Assembly: GCA_019931105.1 (NCBI GenBank)
Contig: JAIOUW010000001.1
Span: forward strand, 372,001-436,000
DNA from: Flavobacteriaceae bacterium NBU2977
GTDB taxonomy: Bacteria > Bacteroidota > Bacteroidia > Flavobacteriales > Flavobacteriaceae
DNA: 64,000 bases
Direction: 5' to 3'
A program made the position numbers and the translations under genes. The notes beneath the pieces are model-generated. The model was not told where the DNA came from, made no database searches, and saw only the letters and a program-made list of their open reading frames with translations. Position 1 is the first letter of the stretch. Every line of letters starts with the position of its first letter. This document shows, piece by piece, positions 53,269 through 63,195 of this stretch.

Positions 53269-55774
53269 AAACCTTTTATATACGCTTACCTTAACACTGC
53301 TTACACTGTTCGTAAAGAATGGCAATTCGCAGGAGACGGCCGTACCAAAACCACTAATCACTTACATTCAGAAGCTTGAGCAAGAATTCGATGTCAAGTT
53401 TTCTTACGTTGACCAAGATATTCGAACTATAGAGGTTATACCGTACGAAAGTTCGGTACTTGAAGAAATCTTGACCGATATCGAAAAACAGACCCAGATC
53501 AAGATTCAAAAACTCAACGAACGCTACTACACGTTGACAAGGAGTGTTACCGTCACTATTTGCGCCCTGGTATTGGATAATTTCGAACAAAATACCGTTC
53601 CCGGTGCGACAGTTGAGGTCTTGGGCACCGAAATTGCCATTGTTACCGATTTAGACGGAAACTTTAAACTTGAAAACATTCCTAGAAACGCCGTACTTCA
53701 AATTCAACATTTGGGTTTTAAGCCGCTTTTTGTCAATGCCGAAGAATTGATAAATTCGGATCCGTGTTCCACCCTGCTTCTTGCACAGAACTATCAGGAA
53801 CTTGACGAAGTGGTCGTGGTCGAACTGTTGACTACAGGACTTGTAAAACAATCGGACGCAAGTATCGACCTGAACACGGCCGCTTTCGGAATTCTTCCAG
53901 GCTTGATCGAACCCGACGTGCTACAGACCGTACAGGCCTTACCCGGAATCAAAAGTATCGACGAAACGGTATCGGATATAAACATTCGAGGTGGCACCAA
54001 TGACCAGAACCTTATTCTTTGGGATGGCATCAAAATGTATCAATCGGGGCATTTTTTCGGGTTGATATCAGCATTCAATCCCTATCTGAACGACAAGGTA
54101 ACCATTATTAAAAATGGTACGAGTGCCCAATATGGTGATGGGGTAAGTGGGGTAATCAGTATGCGGACCATTGATGATATTTCGGAAAACATATTCGGAG
54201 GAGCCGGTGCCAATCTGATAAGTACGGATGCCTATTTACAAGTACCCATTAACAACAAACTGGCAGTTCAATTTTCAGCGCGCCGTTCATTGACCGATTT
54301 TTTGAACACGCCCGCTTATGAGCAATTTTCATCACGTGCTTTTCAAGATTCAGAGGTGACACGTAATAGCAGTTTCTTCTTTTACGATTTTGGAGGCAAG
54401 TTACTTTACGACATTAACGAGCGACAAAAACTCAGGTTCAGTTTTATCAATATCAACAATAAGTTGGATTATGACGAAACCAACCAAGATACTTCGCGCA
54501 GCTCACAAAGCGCATTAGATCAGACCAATTTGTCTTTCGGCGGAAACCTTCAAAGTACATGGTCGGATTCGTTCTCATCACACCTGAACATATATTCGAC
54601 CCAATATGAATTGGATTCTAGGAACACAACGATCAACGGGCAGCAAAATCTATCACAGGTAAATAGGGTCTTGGAAAGAGGATTGAAATTCAATACTATC
54701 ACAAATATCGGAAGCCATGTAAACTGGTCGAACGGGTACCAATTGAGTGAAACCGGTATTTTAAATTTTACAGAGGTATCACAACCTCCATTTAAAAGTG
54801 ACATTCTCGAAGTAATGCACACGCATTCGTTCTTTTCCGAAATTGGCTATGAATCCAACAACAAGAATCTCTTGGCTCGCATTGGGGGCCGTATGAACTA
54901 TTTTAATAATCTTGACACTTTTGACGAAATCGTCTTGGAACCTAGATTGAATGTCAGCTACTCGTTTACCGACCATTTCAAAGTCGAAGTTCTAGGAGAG
55001 TTCAAGAGTCAGGCTACCAACCAGATAGTCGATCTGGAGCAGAATTTCCTGGGCATCGAAAAAAGGCGATGGATACTCTCCGACGGTATTGAACTGCCCA
55101 TTACAAAAAGCAAACAGGCCTCCTTGGGGTTCAACTACCAAAATCGGAACCTGTATATTGGTCTCGAAGGTTTTTATAAAGAGGTGGAAGGCATCAGTAC
55201 AGAGACCCAAGGGTTCCAGAACCCCTTTCAATTCGGGGGAGAAATTGGCAAATATGAGGTCAGGGGATTGGAATTCCTCGTCAATAAAAAAACAGTTGAT
55301 TATAGTATCTGGTTTAGCTATGCCTATAATTTGAACAATTATTATTTTGAGGATTTGCCTCCCAATACATTTCCCAACAATCTGGATATCCGCCATACCG
55401 TCACCTTGGCGGGCACATACACTTACGACAATCTCAAATTGGGGCTCGGATTCAATTATCGCACCGGAAAACCATTTACCGAACCATTGGAAGGAAATCC
55501 GATAAATACTGATTTTTTCCCGTATCGCATCAATTATTCCGAACCTAACAGTAGTCGTCTCCCTGAATATCTTCGGGCGGATATTTCGGTCATTTACGAT
55601 TTTGATATTAGCCCTAGGGTACACGGATCCATGGGAGCTTCAGTACTTAACATTTCGAATCGCGCCAATGTTCTTGACACCTACTACCGGCTTAACGATC
55701 AAGATGAAATTGAAACAATACGGCGTGTTTCTTTGAACTTGACACCCAACATCAGTTTTAGGGTTAGATTCTGA
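53249..55774 (+). CDS. TonB-dependent receptor with STN and carboxypeptidase-regulatory domains
   Basis: An 841-residue outer-membrane protein. After a signal (NGNSQ) comes an STN signalling domain (about 35-100: LEQEFDVKFSYVDQDI), a CarboxypepD regulatory-like domain (about 110-180: NTVPGATVEVLGTEIAIVTD), a plug (about 210-320: LPGIKSIDETVSDINIRGG; KNGTSAQYGDGVSGVISM) and a 22-strand barrel ending VSLNLTPNISFRVRF. It probably imports a ligand and signals to FecR. There is no SusD partner. Translation may be coupled to fecR. Confidence 0.93.
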   Translation: MLKTHRKNLLYTLTLTLLTLFVKNGNSQETAVPKPLITYIQKLEQEFDVKFSYVDQDIRTIEVIPYESSVLEEILTDIEKQTQIKIQKLNERYYTLTRSVTVTICALVLDNFEQNTVPGATVEVLGTEIAIVTDLDGNFKLENIPRNAVLQIQHLGFKPLFVNAEELINSDPCSTLLLAQNYQELDEVVVVELLTTGLVKQSDASIDLNTAAFGILPGLIEPDVLQTVQALPGIKSIDETVSDINIRGGTNDQNLILWDGIKMYQSGHFFGLISAFNPYLNDKVTIIKNGTSAQYGDGVSGVISMRTIDDISENIFGGAGANLISTDAYLQVPINNKLAVQFSARRSLTDFLNTPAYEQFSSRAFQDSEVTRNSSFFFYDFGGKLLYDINERQKLRFSFININNKLDYDETNQDTSRSSQSALDQTNLSFGGNLQSTWSDSFSSHLNIYSTQYELDSRNTTINGQQNLSQVNRVLERGLKFNTITNIGSHVNWSNGYQLSETGILNFTEVSQPPFKSDILEVMHTHSFFSEIGYESNNKNLLARIGGRMNYFNNLDTFDEIVLEPRLNVSYSFTDHFKVEVLGEFKSQATNQIVDLEQNFLGIEKRRWILSDGIELPITKSKQASLGFNYQNRNLYIGLEGFYKEVEGISTETQGFQNPFQFGGEIGKYEVRGLEFLVNKKTVDYSIWFSYAYNLNNYYFEDLPPNTFPNNLDIRHTVTLAGTYTYDNLKLGLGFNYRTGKPFTEPLEGNPINTDFFPYRINYSEPNSSRLPEYLRADISVIYDFDISPRVHGSMGASVLNISNRANVLDTYYRLNDQDEIETIRRVSLNLTPNISFRVRF

Positions 55775-55799
55775 TCAAGCCTGATAATTAAATTGACCG

Positions 55800-57581
55800 T
55801 TACATTCTTTCTGGCACCTCTATACCCAAAAGCCTGAATGCGGATTTGATTACATCTCCCACATTTTTCGACAACTGCACCCGCAATACTTTCTTTTGCC
55901 TATCGGCCTCGCCCAAAATAGAAACCTGTTGGTAGAACGAATTGAATTCTTTGACCAAATCATAGGTATAATTGGCGATCAATGCAGGACTGTAATTTTC
56001 TGCCGCCAATTGAACAGTTTCAGGGAACAACATGATCTGTTTTATAAGTTCTTTTTCTTTTGGATGCAGCACCAACGTTTCTTCGATTTTCGCCGACAGG
56101 TCGACCTTCATATCTTTGGCCTTTCTAAGTATCGATTGGATTCTGGCATAGGTATATTGGATAAACGGACCCGTATTTCCTTGAAAATCAACTGATTCTT
56201 CCGGATTGAACAAAATCCGTTTTTTGGGATCGACCTTTAGAATGTAATATTTTAGCGCCCCCAGCCCAATGGTTTTATAAAGCTCTTGTTTCTCCGGTTC
56301 CGAATATCCTTCCAATTTGCCCAGTTCTTCGGCTAGTTCTGCAGCAGTTTTGGTCATATCCGCCATGAGGTCGTCGGCATCTACCACGGTGCCCTCGCGA
56401 CTTTTCATTTTACCGCTTGGCAAGTCGACCATGCCATAACTCAGATGATACAGGTTTTCGGCCCAGGCAAATCCAAGCTTTTTGAGAATCAAAAAAAGTA
56501 CCTTGAAATGATAGTCCTGTTCGTTACCTACGGTATAGACCATACCACCGATATCGGGGTAGTCTTTTACCCGTTGGATCGCCGTACCAATATCTTGGGT
56601 CATATATACCGCCGTACCATCCGACCTCAGTACTATCTTTTCATCAAGACCCTCATCCGTTAGGTCGATCCATACACTACCGTCTTCCTTTTTGAAGAAC
56701 ACTCCGTTTTTGAGACCTTCGGCTATAAAGTCCTTTCCCAACAGGTACGTATCGCTTTCATAGTACAACTTATCGAAATCGACCCCCAAATTTTTGTAGG
56801 TTTCGTCAAAACCTTCATAGACCCAACCGTTCATGGTCTTCCAAAGCGAAACCACTTTTTCATCACCCGCTTCCCACTTTTTAAGCATTTCTTGGGCCTC
56901 GATTAACGATGGCGCCTCTTTTTCGGCAATGTCCTTATTCTTTCCTTCACTGACCAGGGTATCGATTTCCAACTTGTATTGGTCATTGAATTTTACATAA
57001 TAATTGCCCACCAACTTGTCTCCTTTCAATCCCGTACTTTCAGGGGTTGCGCCATTACCCCACTTTTGCCAGGCCAACATGCTCTTGCAAATATGAATGC
57101 CACGGTCGTTGATGATCTGGGTCTTATAGACCTTTTTTCCGGAAGCTTTCAAAATTTCGGCAACGGAATAGCCCAATAAATTATTTCGTATATGCCCCAA
57201 ATGTAACGGCTTGTTCGTATTGGGGGACGAGTACTCGACCACAACGGCACGGGAATCGTCACATTCTACCAATCCGAAGTCTTCCACATCCTTGACCGAA
57301 TCGAGAAAATCAAGGTAAAAACCGTCATCGATCACCAAATTCAAAAAACCCTTGATAACATTAAATCCCAAAACGGCTTCAACCTCGGTTTGCAGATATT
57401 GCCCGATTTGATTTCCTATTTGCTCAGGATTTCCCTTTATTTGGCGAAGCATTGGAAAAACCACAATGGTGATGTCTCCCTCAAAATCTTTTCGGGTGGG
57501 TTGAAATTCAACATTGAGAAGGTCTATTCCAAAAATGGATTTTACCGCTTCCCTGACCTTTTGCGCCAACACTTCTTGCAT
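55800..57581 (-). CDS. argS: Arginyl-tRNA synthetase
   Basis: A 593-residue class I synthetase. The HIGH motif is in SPNTNKPLHLGHIRNN and the KMSKS equivalent is in SGKMKSREGTVV. The C-terminal helical anticodon domain ends LRVQLSKNVGDVIKSAFRLL. It charges tRNA-Arg. The gene faces away from the TonB-receptor gene and is divergent from a small hypothetical gene. Confidence 0.97.
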   Translation of the reverse strand: MQEVLAQKVREAVKSIFGIDLLNVEFQPTRKDFEGDITIVVFPMLRQIKGNPEQIGNQIGQYLQTEVEAVLGFNVIKGFLNLVIDDGFYLDFLDSVKDVEDFGLVECDDSRAVVVEYSSPNTNKPLHLGHIRNNLLGYSVAEILKASGKKVYKTQIINDRGIHICKSMLAWQKWGNGATPESTGLKGDKLVGNYYVKFNDQYKLEIDTLVSEGKNKDIAEKEAPSLIEAQEMLKKWEAGDEKVVSLWKTMNGWVYEGFDETYKNLGVDFDKLYYESDTYLLGKDFIAEGLKNGVFFKKEDGSVWIDLTDEGLDEKIVLRSDGTAVYMTQDIGTAIQRVKDYPDIGGMVYTVGNEQDYHFKVLFLILKKLGFAWAENLYHLSYGMVDLPSGKMKSREGTVVDADDLMADMTKTAAELAEELGKLEGYSEPEKQELYKTIGLGALKYYILKVDPKKRILFNPEESVDFQGNTGPFIQYTYARIQSILRKAKDMKVDLSAKIEETLVLHPKEKELIKQIMLFPETVQLAAENYSPALIANYTYDLVKEFNSFYQQVSILGEADRQKKVLRVQLSKNVGDVIKSAFRLLGIEVPERM

Positions 57582-57702
57582 ATTCTTCTAGAACAGTGGT
57601 TAAAGCTGCAAAACTACATATTTTTTATGCTTTGGGCGTTAAGTATCTCGACCTTGTGGGGTGTTTTCGCTAACTTTAAACGCGCTGGAAACCGAATGTC
57701 TT

Positions 57703-58128
57703 ATGCTTCTCAATGTTTCTTACAACGACAGTGAAATTACCAAAAAGATAGATCGGGAGGTAGGCAAACCGTTCACCCTGAAAGAACGTTGGGCAATGAA
57801 AGGTATCGGATCGCCAAAATTATCCATAACGGAGACCAGCATCGAAATCAGAAATCTCCTCATTCTTGACAATAACCGCGATACCTGCAACATCGAAATA
57901 CGCCCTGCAGGAATCATCGTTCGATTTCGTTCATTATTGGAAACCTTTACCTTGGTAATACCGTATTACAAATTGAAAATACATAAGGGCGATATTGCCG
58001 TGTACACGATCTATCGCGACACCTATTTCATCAAGGTGCGTTCAGACACCAAAGCAGTTCGAGAGTTTTTCAAAAAAATATTGGATCACAAAATAGGGAA
58101 TACGCCCAATTTACCGGAAGACTTATGA
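57703..58128 (+). CDS. Conserved hypothetical protein (141 aa)
   Basis: I start at ATG 57703 (MLLNVSYNDSEITKK); an upstream GTG at 57661 is possible. The protein is cytoplasmic and beta-rich (SITETSIEIRNLLILDNN, TLVIPYYKLKIHKG, FIKVRSDTKAVREFFKKI). No domain is recognised. It converges on ctlX. Confidence 0.7.
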   Translation: MLLNVSYNDSEITKKIDREVGKPFTLKERWAMKGIGSPKLSITETSIEIRNLLILDNNRDTCNIEIRPAGIIVRFRSLLETFTLVIPYYKLKIHKGDIAVYTIYRDTYFIKVRSDTKAVREFFKKILDHKIGNTPNLPEDL

Positions 58129-58154
58129 GCAAAACCCGCAAACGTTGCCCACAA

Positions 58155-59084
58155 TCATACCCTGGGCAAAAATACCTCGGCCATCATACAACGAGCACTA
58201 CCCCCGCCACAAGTTTCAATTGTCTCTAAGGAGCTGTGAATTATGGCACAATGTTTTTCAATCTTCCTTATCTGTTCGTCGTCCAAGCTCTTAAAGGCAG
58301 CAGAGCTCATTACGAGATACCTTTTATCGTCAGCACCTAAAACTTGGAGCATGTTGCCGGCAAAATGGCACATCTGTTCTTCAGTAATCGAGATAACCTC
58401 CTTGTCGGTCTGTTTGAGATGATCCACAACATTCTTTCGCTCTTTTTTATCGTCGATGGAATCTAGACATATAATGGCGAAATCTTCGCCCAAAGCCATC
58501 ATGACATTGGTGTGGTAAATCGGCAGGCGCTGGCCGTCGACGGTTTGGTAGGCCTTAAAAATCACCGGCATGCAATCAAAATCTTCGCAGAACTCAATGA
58601 ATAATTCTTCATCTGCTCTTTCTGAAAGGGCACAATAGGCCTTTTGGTGTACCCGATCCATCAGAATGCTTCCGGTACCTTCCAAAAAGACACCTTCTTT
58701 TTCGGCAGACGTATAGTCCATGATACTTTCGATAGCAAAACCCTGTTCTTCAAGTATATCCAAAATATCATCGCGACGTTCGTTCCTTCTATTTTCTGCA
58801 AACATCGGATATAGCCCTACCGTTCCATTGGCGTGAAACGAAATCCAGTTATTGGGAAAAATACTATCTGGGGTATCGCTTTCCTTATTATCATCGATTA
58901 CGATTACATTGACTCCCTTCTCCCTTAATTTGACAACAAAATTATCGAACTCTAACTGTGCCTTTTTATTTATGGTCTGGTTTTGCAGATCCATATCTTC
59001 CATAAAATAATTGTTGACCGCCGTCTGCTCGTTCATACGGAAGTTAACCGGACGGATCATCAAAATGGTATTCGTTATTTGCAT
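58155..59084 (-). CDS. ctlX: CtlX-like citrulline hydrolase (amidinotransferase fold)
   Basis: A 309-residue guanidine-modifying enzyme. RPVNFRMNEQTAVNNYF is the N-terminal hallmark, FLEGTGS and IYHTNVMMALG supply the Glu and His, and the nucleophile Cys is in ETCGGGSARCMMAEVFLP. The CtlX family hydrolyses citrulline to ornithine. It follows a DDAH-like gene by 15 bp, which suggests an arginine or methylarginine breakdown route. Confidence 0.88.
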   Translation of the reverse strand: MQITNTILMIRPVNFRMNEQTAVNNYFMEDMDLQNQTINKKAQLEFDNFVVKLREKGVNVIVIDDNKESDTPDSIFPNNWISFHANGTVGLYPMFAENRRNERRDDILDILEEQGFAIESIMDYTSAEKEGVFLEGTGSILMDRVHQKAYCALSERADEELFIEFCEDFDCMPVIFKAYQTVDGQRLPIYHTNVMMALGEDFAIICLDSIDDKKERKNVVDHLKQTDKEVISITEEQMCHFAGNMLQVLGADDKRYLVMSSAAFKSLDDEQIRKIEKHCAIIHSSLETIETCGGGSARCMMAEVFLPRV

Positions 59085-59099
59085 GGTATCTAAAACGTA

Positions 59100-60014
59100 T
59101 TATTCGCGAACCAAGGGCAAAGTGCTGCACCTTAATAAACCTTCTTGTTTTCCAATTTCAAAGTAGGGAATTTCCTCTACCGTAAAGCCTTGTTCCCGCA
59201 ACCAATCGTTCAATCTCGTAAAGCCTCTTTCGGATACTACAACCTCAGGAGAAATCGAAAACACATTGCTGAACATCTGGTACATCTCGTCGGCAGTAAT
59301 CTCAAATACGTTTTCCTTACCAAAGAAATCGACCAACCAGCGATACTCTTCTTCGACTAAAAAGCCATTTTTATGCAAAATGGCCTTGCCCTTGCCCAAT
59401 GGTTGAAAGCAACAATCGAGATGCAGCGCATTTTCCTTGGCATTGGTATTACTTTTTCGCAATTCGAACGACTTGATCTTCTTATCGGGAAATTGCCTTG
59501 AAATGTAATCGACAGCGGCCTTGTTCGTTCTGGCCGTAATGTACTCTGAATAATCCTCTCCTGTATAAGTTCCAATGAAGATATATTCGTTCCACGGCAT
59601 CACATCACCACCTTCAACGTGCACTTCGGCGGGAGGCACCAAAATGTTTTCTTCGTCGATTTTGTCCAAAACATGTAAAATCGCTTGAAACTCTTGCTCC
59701 CTATCTGGCAAGATGTTCGCCTCTATCAATTTGTTTCCGATGACAAAAGCAATATCGCGAGAAAAAATCTGATTACAATCCTTGATTACTTCGGGGCGAA
59801 AAACCTCGACGTTATATTTTCTAAAAACCTCGGCAAAGGCTTCCATTTCGGCGATCATATCGGCTTCCTTCGGATAGGTTCCCGCCAAGATATGTTCCAA
59901 TGATTTGGGATCATAAGCCTCTTCTGGCATAGGTGTGGGACCAGGACTTTCAGCAGTACCTAAAACCACGGCCTTCAAAGACGAGACCTCGTCATTAATG
60001 TTCAAACTAAGCAT
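59100..60014 (-). CDS. Dimethylarginine dimethylaminohydrolase / amidinotransferase family enzyme
   Basis: A 304-residue amidinotransferase-fold protein. IFSRDIAFVIGN and VEGGDVMPWN hold substrate residues, ALHLDCCFQPLG includes the catalytic His, and the nucleophile Cys is in LLRCSTLPLVRE at the end. Members act on arginine, dimethylarginine or related guanidines. The exact substrate is open (arginine deiminase-like or DDAH-like). It is co-transcribed with ctlX. Confidence 0.85.
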   Translation of the reverse strand: MLSLNINDEVSSLKAVVLGTAESPGPTPMPEEAYDPKSLEHILAGTYPKEADMIAEMEAFAEVFRKYNVEVFRPEVIKDCNQIFSRDIAFVIGNKLIEANILPDREQEFQAILHVLDKIDEENILVPPAEVHVEGGDVMPWNEYIFIGTYTGEDYSEYITARTNKAAVDYISRQFPDKKIKSFELRKSNTNAKENALHLDCCFQPLGKGKAILHKNGFLVEEEYRWLVDFFGKENVFEITADEMYQMFSNVFSISPEVVVSERGFTRLNDWLREQGFTVEEIPYFEIGKQEGLLRCSTLPLVRE

Positions 60015-60056
60015 AGGAAGATTTTACAGTTGAAAAATAGCATCGATGTAAAAGAA

Positions 60057-60090
60057 ACCGTTCTTTGAGTAGTACAAAACAAAGAACGGT
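60057..60090 (-). terminator. Rho-independent terminator of gltA
   Basis: ACCGTTCTTTG (60057-60067) and CAAAGAACGGT (60080-60090) form an 11-bp perfect stem with a 12-base loop. Reading leftward the stem is followed by TTCTTTTAC. It starts 23 bp after the gltA stop and separates gltA from the DDAH-like gene. Confidence 0.85.
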
Positions 60091-60112
60091 CAATTCGTGT
60101 TGTTCAGACAAC

Positions 60113-61399
60113 CTATCTTAAATCGACCGATTTGAAAGGCCGATGATTTTCACCAATATAAATCTGTCGTGGCCTACCAATGGGTTCTTTTCGCAATCGC
60201 ATTTCGCGCCACTGTGCGATCCAACCGGGCAATCTTCCCATCGCGAACATTACCGTGAACATATCGGTAGGTATTCCCAAGGCCCTATAGATAATTCCCG
60301 AGTAAAAGTCAACATTCGGGTATAGTTTTCTGTCAACGAAGTACTTATCTTCAAGTGCTTCTTTTTCAAGGCCCTTTGCAATTTCCAAAATAGGGTCTTC
60401 AATGCCAAGATCGCCAAGAACCTCATCGGCAGCTTTTTTGATTATTCTGGCACGGGGATCAAAATTTTTGTATACGCGGTGCCCAAAGCCCATCAATCGA
60501 AATGGGTCATTCTTGTCCTTGGCCTTGGCCATATATTTTTTCGTATCTCCACCATCGGCTTCGATAGCTTCCAACATTTCAAGTACGGCTTGGTTCGCCC
60601 CACCATGAAGAGGACCCCATAGGGCCGAAATGCCAGCGGATAGTGAAGCGAATAGACCGGCATGTGAAGAACCCACTATTCGAACTGTGGAAGTAGAGCA
60701 ATTCTGTTCATGATCCGCATGCAGGATCAAGAGTTTGTCCAGAGCCTCAATCACTATCTCGTTTTTGGTATATTCTTTATTGGGCCTTTTGAACATCATC
60801 TTATGAAAATTCTCGACATAGCCCAAACTATCGTCCCCGTAGTCGAGTGGTAGTCCTTTTTTCTTTCTAAGAGTCCAAGCCACCAGTACCGGAAACTTGG
60901 CCAAAATACGAACAATCGCATGGTACATAGCTTGTTCGGAAGACACATTGACGGATACCGGATTAAATGCTATCAAGGCACTGGTAAGCGAAGTAAGAAC
61001 CCCCATTGGGTGGGCCGATTTAGGAAAGGCATCCAATATTTTTTTCATTTCTTCATCGATATGGGACTCTTCCTTGATATCGTCATGAAACTTTGCCAGT
61101 TGTTCTTTATTAGGCAATTCGCCAAAAATCAGAAGATAGGCCACTTCAAGAAAATCGGCCTTTTCCGCCAGTTCTTCAATGGAATAACCGCGATATCTTA
61201 AAATTCCTTTTTCGCCGTCCAAAAAAGTAATGGCACTTTCACAACTCCCGGTGTTTTTATATCCGGGATCAATGGTAATCATTCCATTGGTCGCCGAGCG
61301 CAATGTTTTTATGTCTATGGCCAGTTCGTTTTCGGTTCCTTCAATGACGGGAAATTCGTACTTTTTCCCATTATACTCCAATGTAGCTTTGTCTGACAT
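60113..61399 (-). CDS. gltA: Citrate synthase
   Basis: A 428-residue type II (hexameric-type length) citrate synthase. Catalytic regions are LLILHADHEQNCSTSTVRIVGSS, GFGHRVYKNFDPRA and YPNVDFYSG. It condenses acetyl-CoA and oxaloacetate in the TCA cycle. The start lies 122 bp from the glgA stop. Confidence 0.97.
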   Translation of the reverse strand: MSDKATLEYNGKKYEFPVIEGTENELAIDIKTLRSATNGMITIDPGYKNTGSCESAITFLDGEKGILRYRGYSIEELAEKADFLEVAYLLIFGELPNKEQLAKFHDDIKEESHIDEEMKKILDAFPKSAHPMGVLTSLTSALIAFNPVSVNVSSEQAMYHAIVRILAKFPVLVAWTLRKKKGLPLDYGDDSLGYVENFHKMMFKRPNKEYTKNEIVIEALDKLLILHADHEQNCSTSTVRIVGSSHAGLFASLSAGISALWGPLHGGANQAVLEMLEAIEADGGDTKKYMAKAKDKNDPFRLMGFGHRVYKNFDPRARIIKKAADEVLGDLGIEDPILEIAKGLEKEALEDKYFVDRKLYPNVDFYSGIIYRALGIPTDMFTVMFAMGRLPGWIAQWREMRLRKEPIGRPRQIYIGENHRPFKSVDLR

Positions 61400-61521
61400 A
61401 CTGATTATTTTCTTATTGTTTATTCTCTTGTAAATTTAAGAAAAACGGCCCACGTTAACAATTTGCGAGTTCCATTTATGGTATTATTAACAGCGATGTG
61501 AATCGAAGGTCGAAAAGAAAA

Positions 61522-63063
61522 CTATGCGCTTATGGCATAAAGGTTTCTATAGTATTGATCGACCGATTTTTTCCAGGTAAAACGCATCTTTTTGGCATTC
61601 GCTTGAATAGCCTTCCATTGCTTTTTATCCGTGAGGTATATCCTTAAGGCCAATTCAAATGCTTCGACCATATTTTCGATTTTTTCGTCATAAGTGTTTC
61701 CAGTGAAACTAAAACCCGTTCTTAAGTGCTCGACGGTATCTTTCAAACCACCTGTTTCATGCACAAGACACGGGTTTCCATTGCGCATGGCCAACATTTG
61801 ACTTATACCGCACGGTTCGAACAGACTGGGCATAAAATAAAGATTGGTTTCCAAATAAAGTGAATCTATCAAATCTTCGGATTGGCCATTCGTAAATATG
61901 AAATTCTTATGCTGGTAACTTATCTCACGAAAAAGTTTTTCATACTCGGGATCCCCTGTTCCCAACAGTATAAACACACCGTTTACCTTCTGCAATATTT
62001 TAAGAATCGAAACCAAAGCTTCGGGCGATCGCTTGAAAAAGTAAAATTTCTGCTCTGTCAGTCTGGCAACACTGGCCACGATAAATTCGGGCCTATTGTC
62101 AACATAATCCATAATCTTCTCTCCGGTATGGGCAAGAAAATCGGCCTTGTATTTTTTTGATTCATCTTGCAGCCATGAAAACAGCGCCCGTACAATATTT
62201 CTGTAGATCTTACCTTTTTTGGCAACCCTTATATTCTTATAGTTCGACCCATTTAAAATACCGAATAATCGACCTTCATTGTCAGCGGCCCTTAAATCTT
62301 TCTCTAAACCTTCACCGCCTATAAATTCAGGCGGATTGCTCGGTTTCAAGACGTCATCTTTATAAGTTGGGGAAACCGTATGCACCGCATCGGCCAATCG
62401 TATTCCAACGGCCATTAAATTGATGCAATCATGATATCTGTAATCCATTAATGGTTTGGGGTCAAAAGGTACGTTGGGAAACCAGTTCGCCAACGATGAG
62501 TAGTTGTTGGCAAAAGGTCGTATGCCTTGAATCGCCAGATTATGGATGGTATACACATAACGCATTTTTTTAAGCGATTTGTACTCGGGATGATAGGTCT
62601 TGAGAAACAAAAGCATGCTGGTATGCCAATCGTGCAAATGAACAATGTCCAACTCACCAAAAGCATCTTGTTTAATTGCTTCGGCTACTGCCGTGCAAAA
62701 AATGGTAAACTTAATATTATCGGTGTAAAAGGGCTCTTTGGGATCATCATGATAAATGTGCCCTATTTCGCCGCCTTGAATTTCGGGATGATGGACGACA
62801 TAATGGCGAATGTTTTTAAACTCTTTTTTGGGCACTACCTCATATAACTCGGCAGTATATTCATTGCCCCTTAACAGCATGTTCAATTTGGCCCTCAATC
62901 GACCCCCTTGGTGCAATCTTGAGTACGAAGGAACTACAACATGTACTTCATCACCCCGTTCTGAAATCTCCCTTGGCACATCACGAACTACGTCGGCCAT
63001 GCCACCTGCCTTACATTTAGTGATACCATCGTTTTCTGCAGCGACAAAGAGAAATCTGTTCAT
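61522..63063 (-). CDS. glgA: Glycogen synthase (GT5)
   Basis: A 513-residue GT5 glycosyltransferase. KAGGMADVVRDVPREI contains the K-x-G-G nucleotide-sugar motif, VHLHDWHTSMLL and TIHNLAIQG follow, and the E-x7-E region is in FMPSLFEPCGISQM. It uses ADP-glucose to extend glycogen. glgC and glgB are not in the window. Confidence 0.93.
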   Translation of the reverse strand: MNRFLFVAAENDGITKCKAGGMADVVRDVPREISERGDEVHVVVPSYSRLHQGGRLRAKLNMLLRGNEYTAELYEVVPKKEFKNIRHYVVHHPEIQGGEIGHIYHDDPKEPFYTDNIKFTIFCTAVAEAIKQDAFGELDIVHLHDWHTSMLLFLKTYHPEYKSLKKMRYVYTIHNLAIQGIRPFANNYSSLANWFPNVPFDPKPLMDYRYHDCINLMAVGIRLADAVHTVSPTYKDDVLKPSNPPEFIGGEGLEKDLRAADNEGRLFGILNGSNYKNIRVAKKGKIYRNIVRALFSWLQDESKKYKADFLAHTGEKIMDYVDNRPEFIVASVARLTEQKFYFFKRSPEALVSILKILQKVNGVFILLGTGDPEYEKLFREISYQHKNFIFTNGQSEDLIDSLYLETNLYFMPSLFEPCGISQMLAMRNGNPCLVHETGGLKDTVEHLRTGFSFTGNTYDEKIENMVEAFELALRIYLTDKKQWKAIQANAKKMRFTWKKSVDQYYRNLYAISA

Positions 63064-63131
63064 TCCCGTACTGATTTATTGAATAATAACAATATATACA
63101 TTAAAACCAAAAGAAAGTAGGGTAACCACCA

Positions 63132-63172
63132 TAAAAAAAATCCTTTCCTAACATATAAATCGGGAAAGGATT
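63132..63172 (-). terminator. Rho-independent terminator of eno
   Basis: AATCCTTTCC (63139-63148) pairs with GGAAAGGATT (63163-63172) around a 14-base loop. Reading leftward the stem runs into at least seven T residues. It lies 23 bp after the eno stop. Confidence 0.92.
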
Positions 63173-63195
63173 CCTTGATTGTTTTCTTTCTACTA

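Noticed and set aside
63117-63139. Third GTAGGGT match upstream of glgA
   Set aside because: After 16 bases the sequence is ATCCTTT, with no GTTNTAA block, so it does not fit the two-block promoter pattern.
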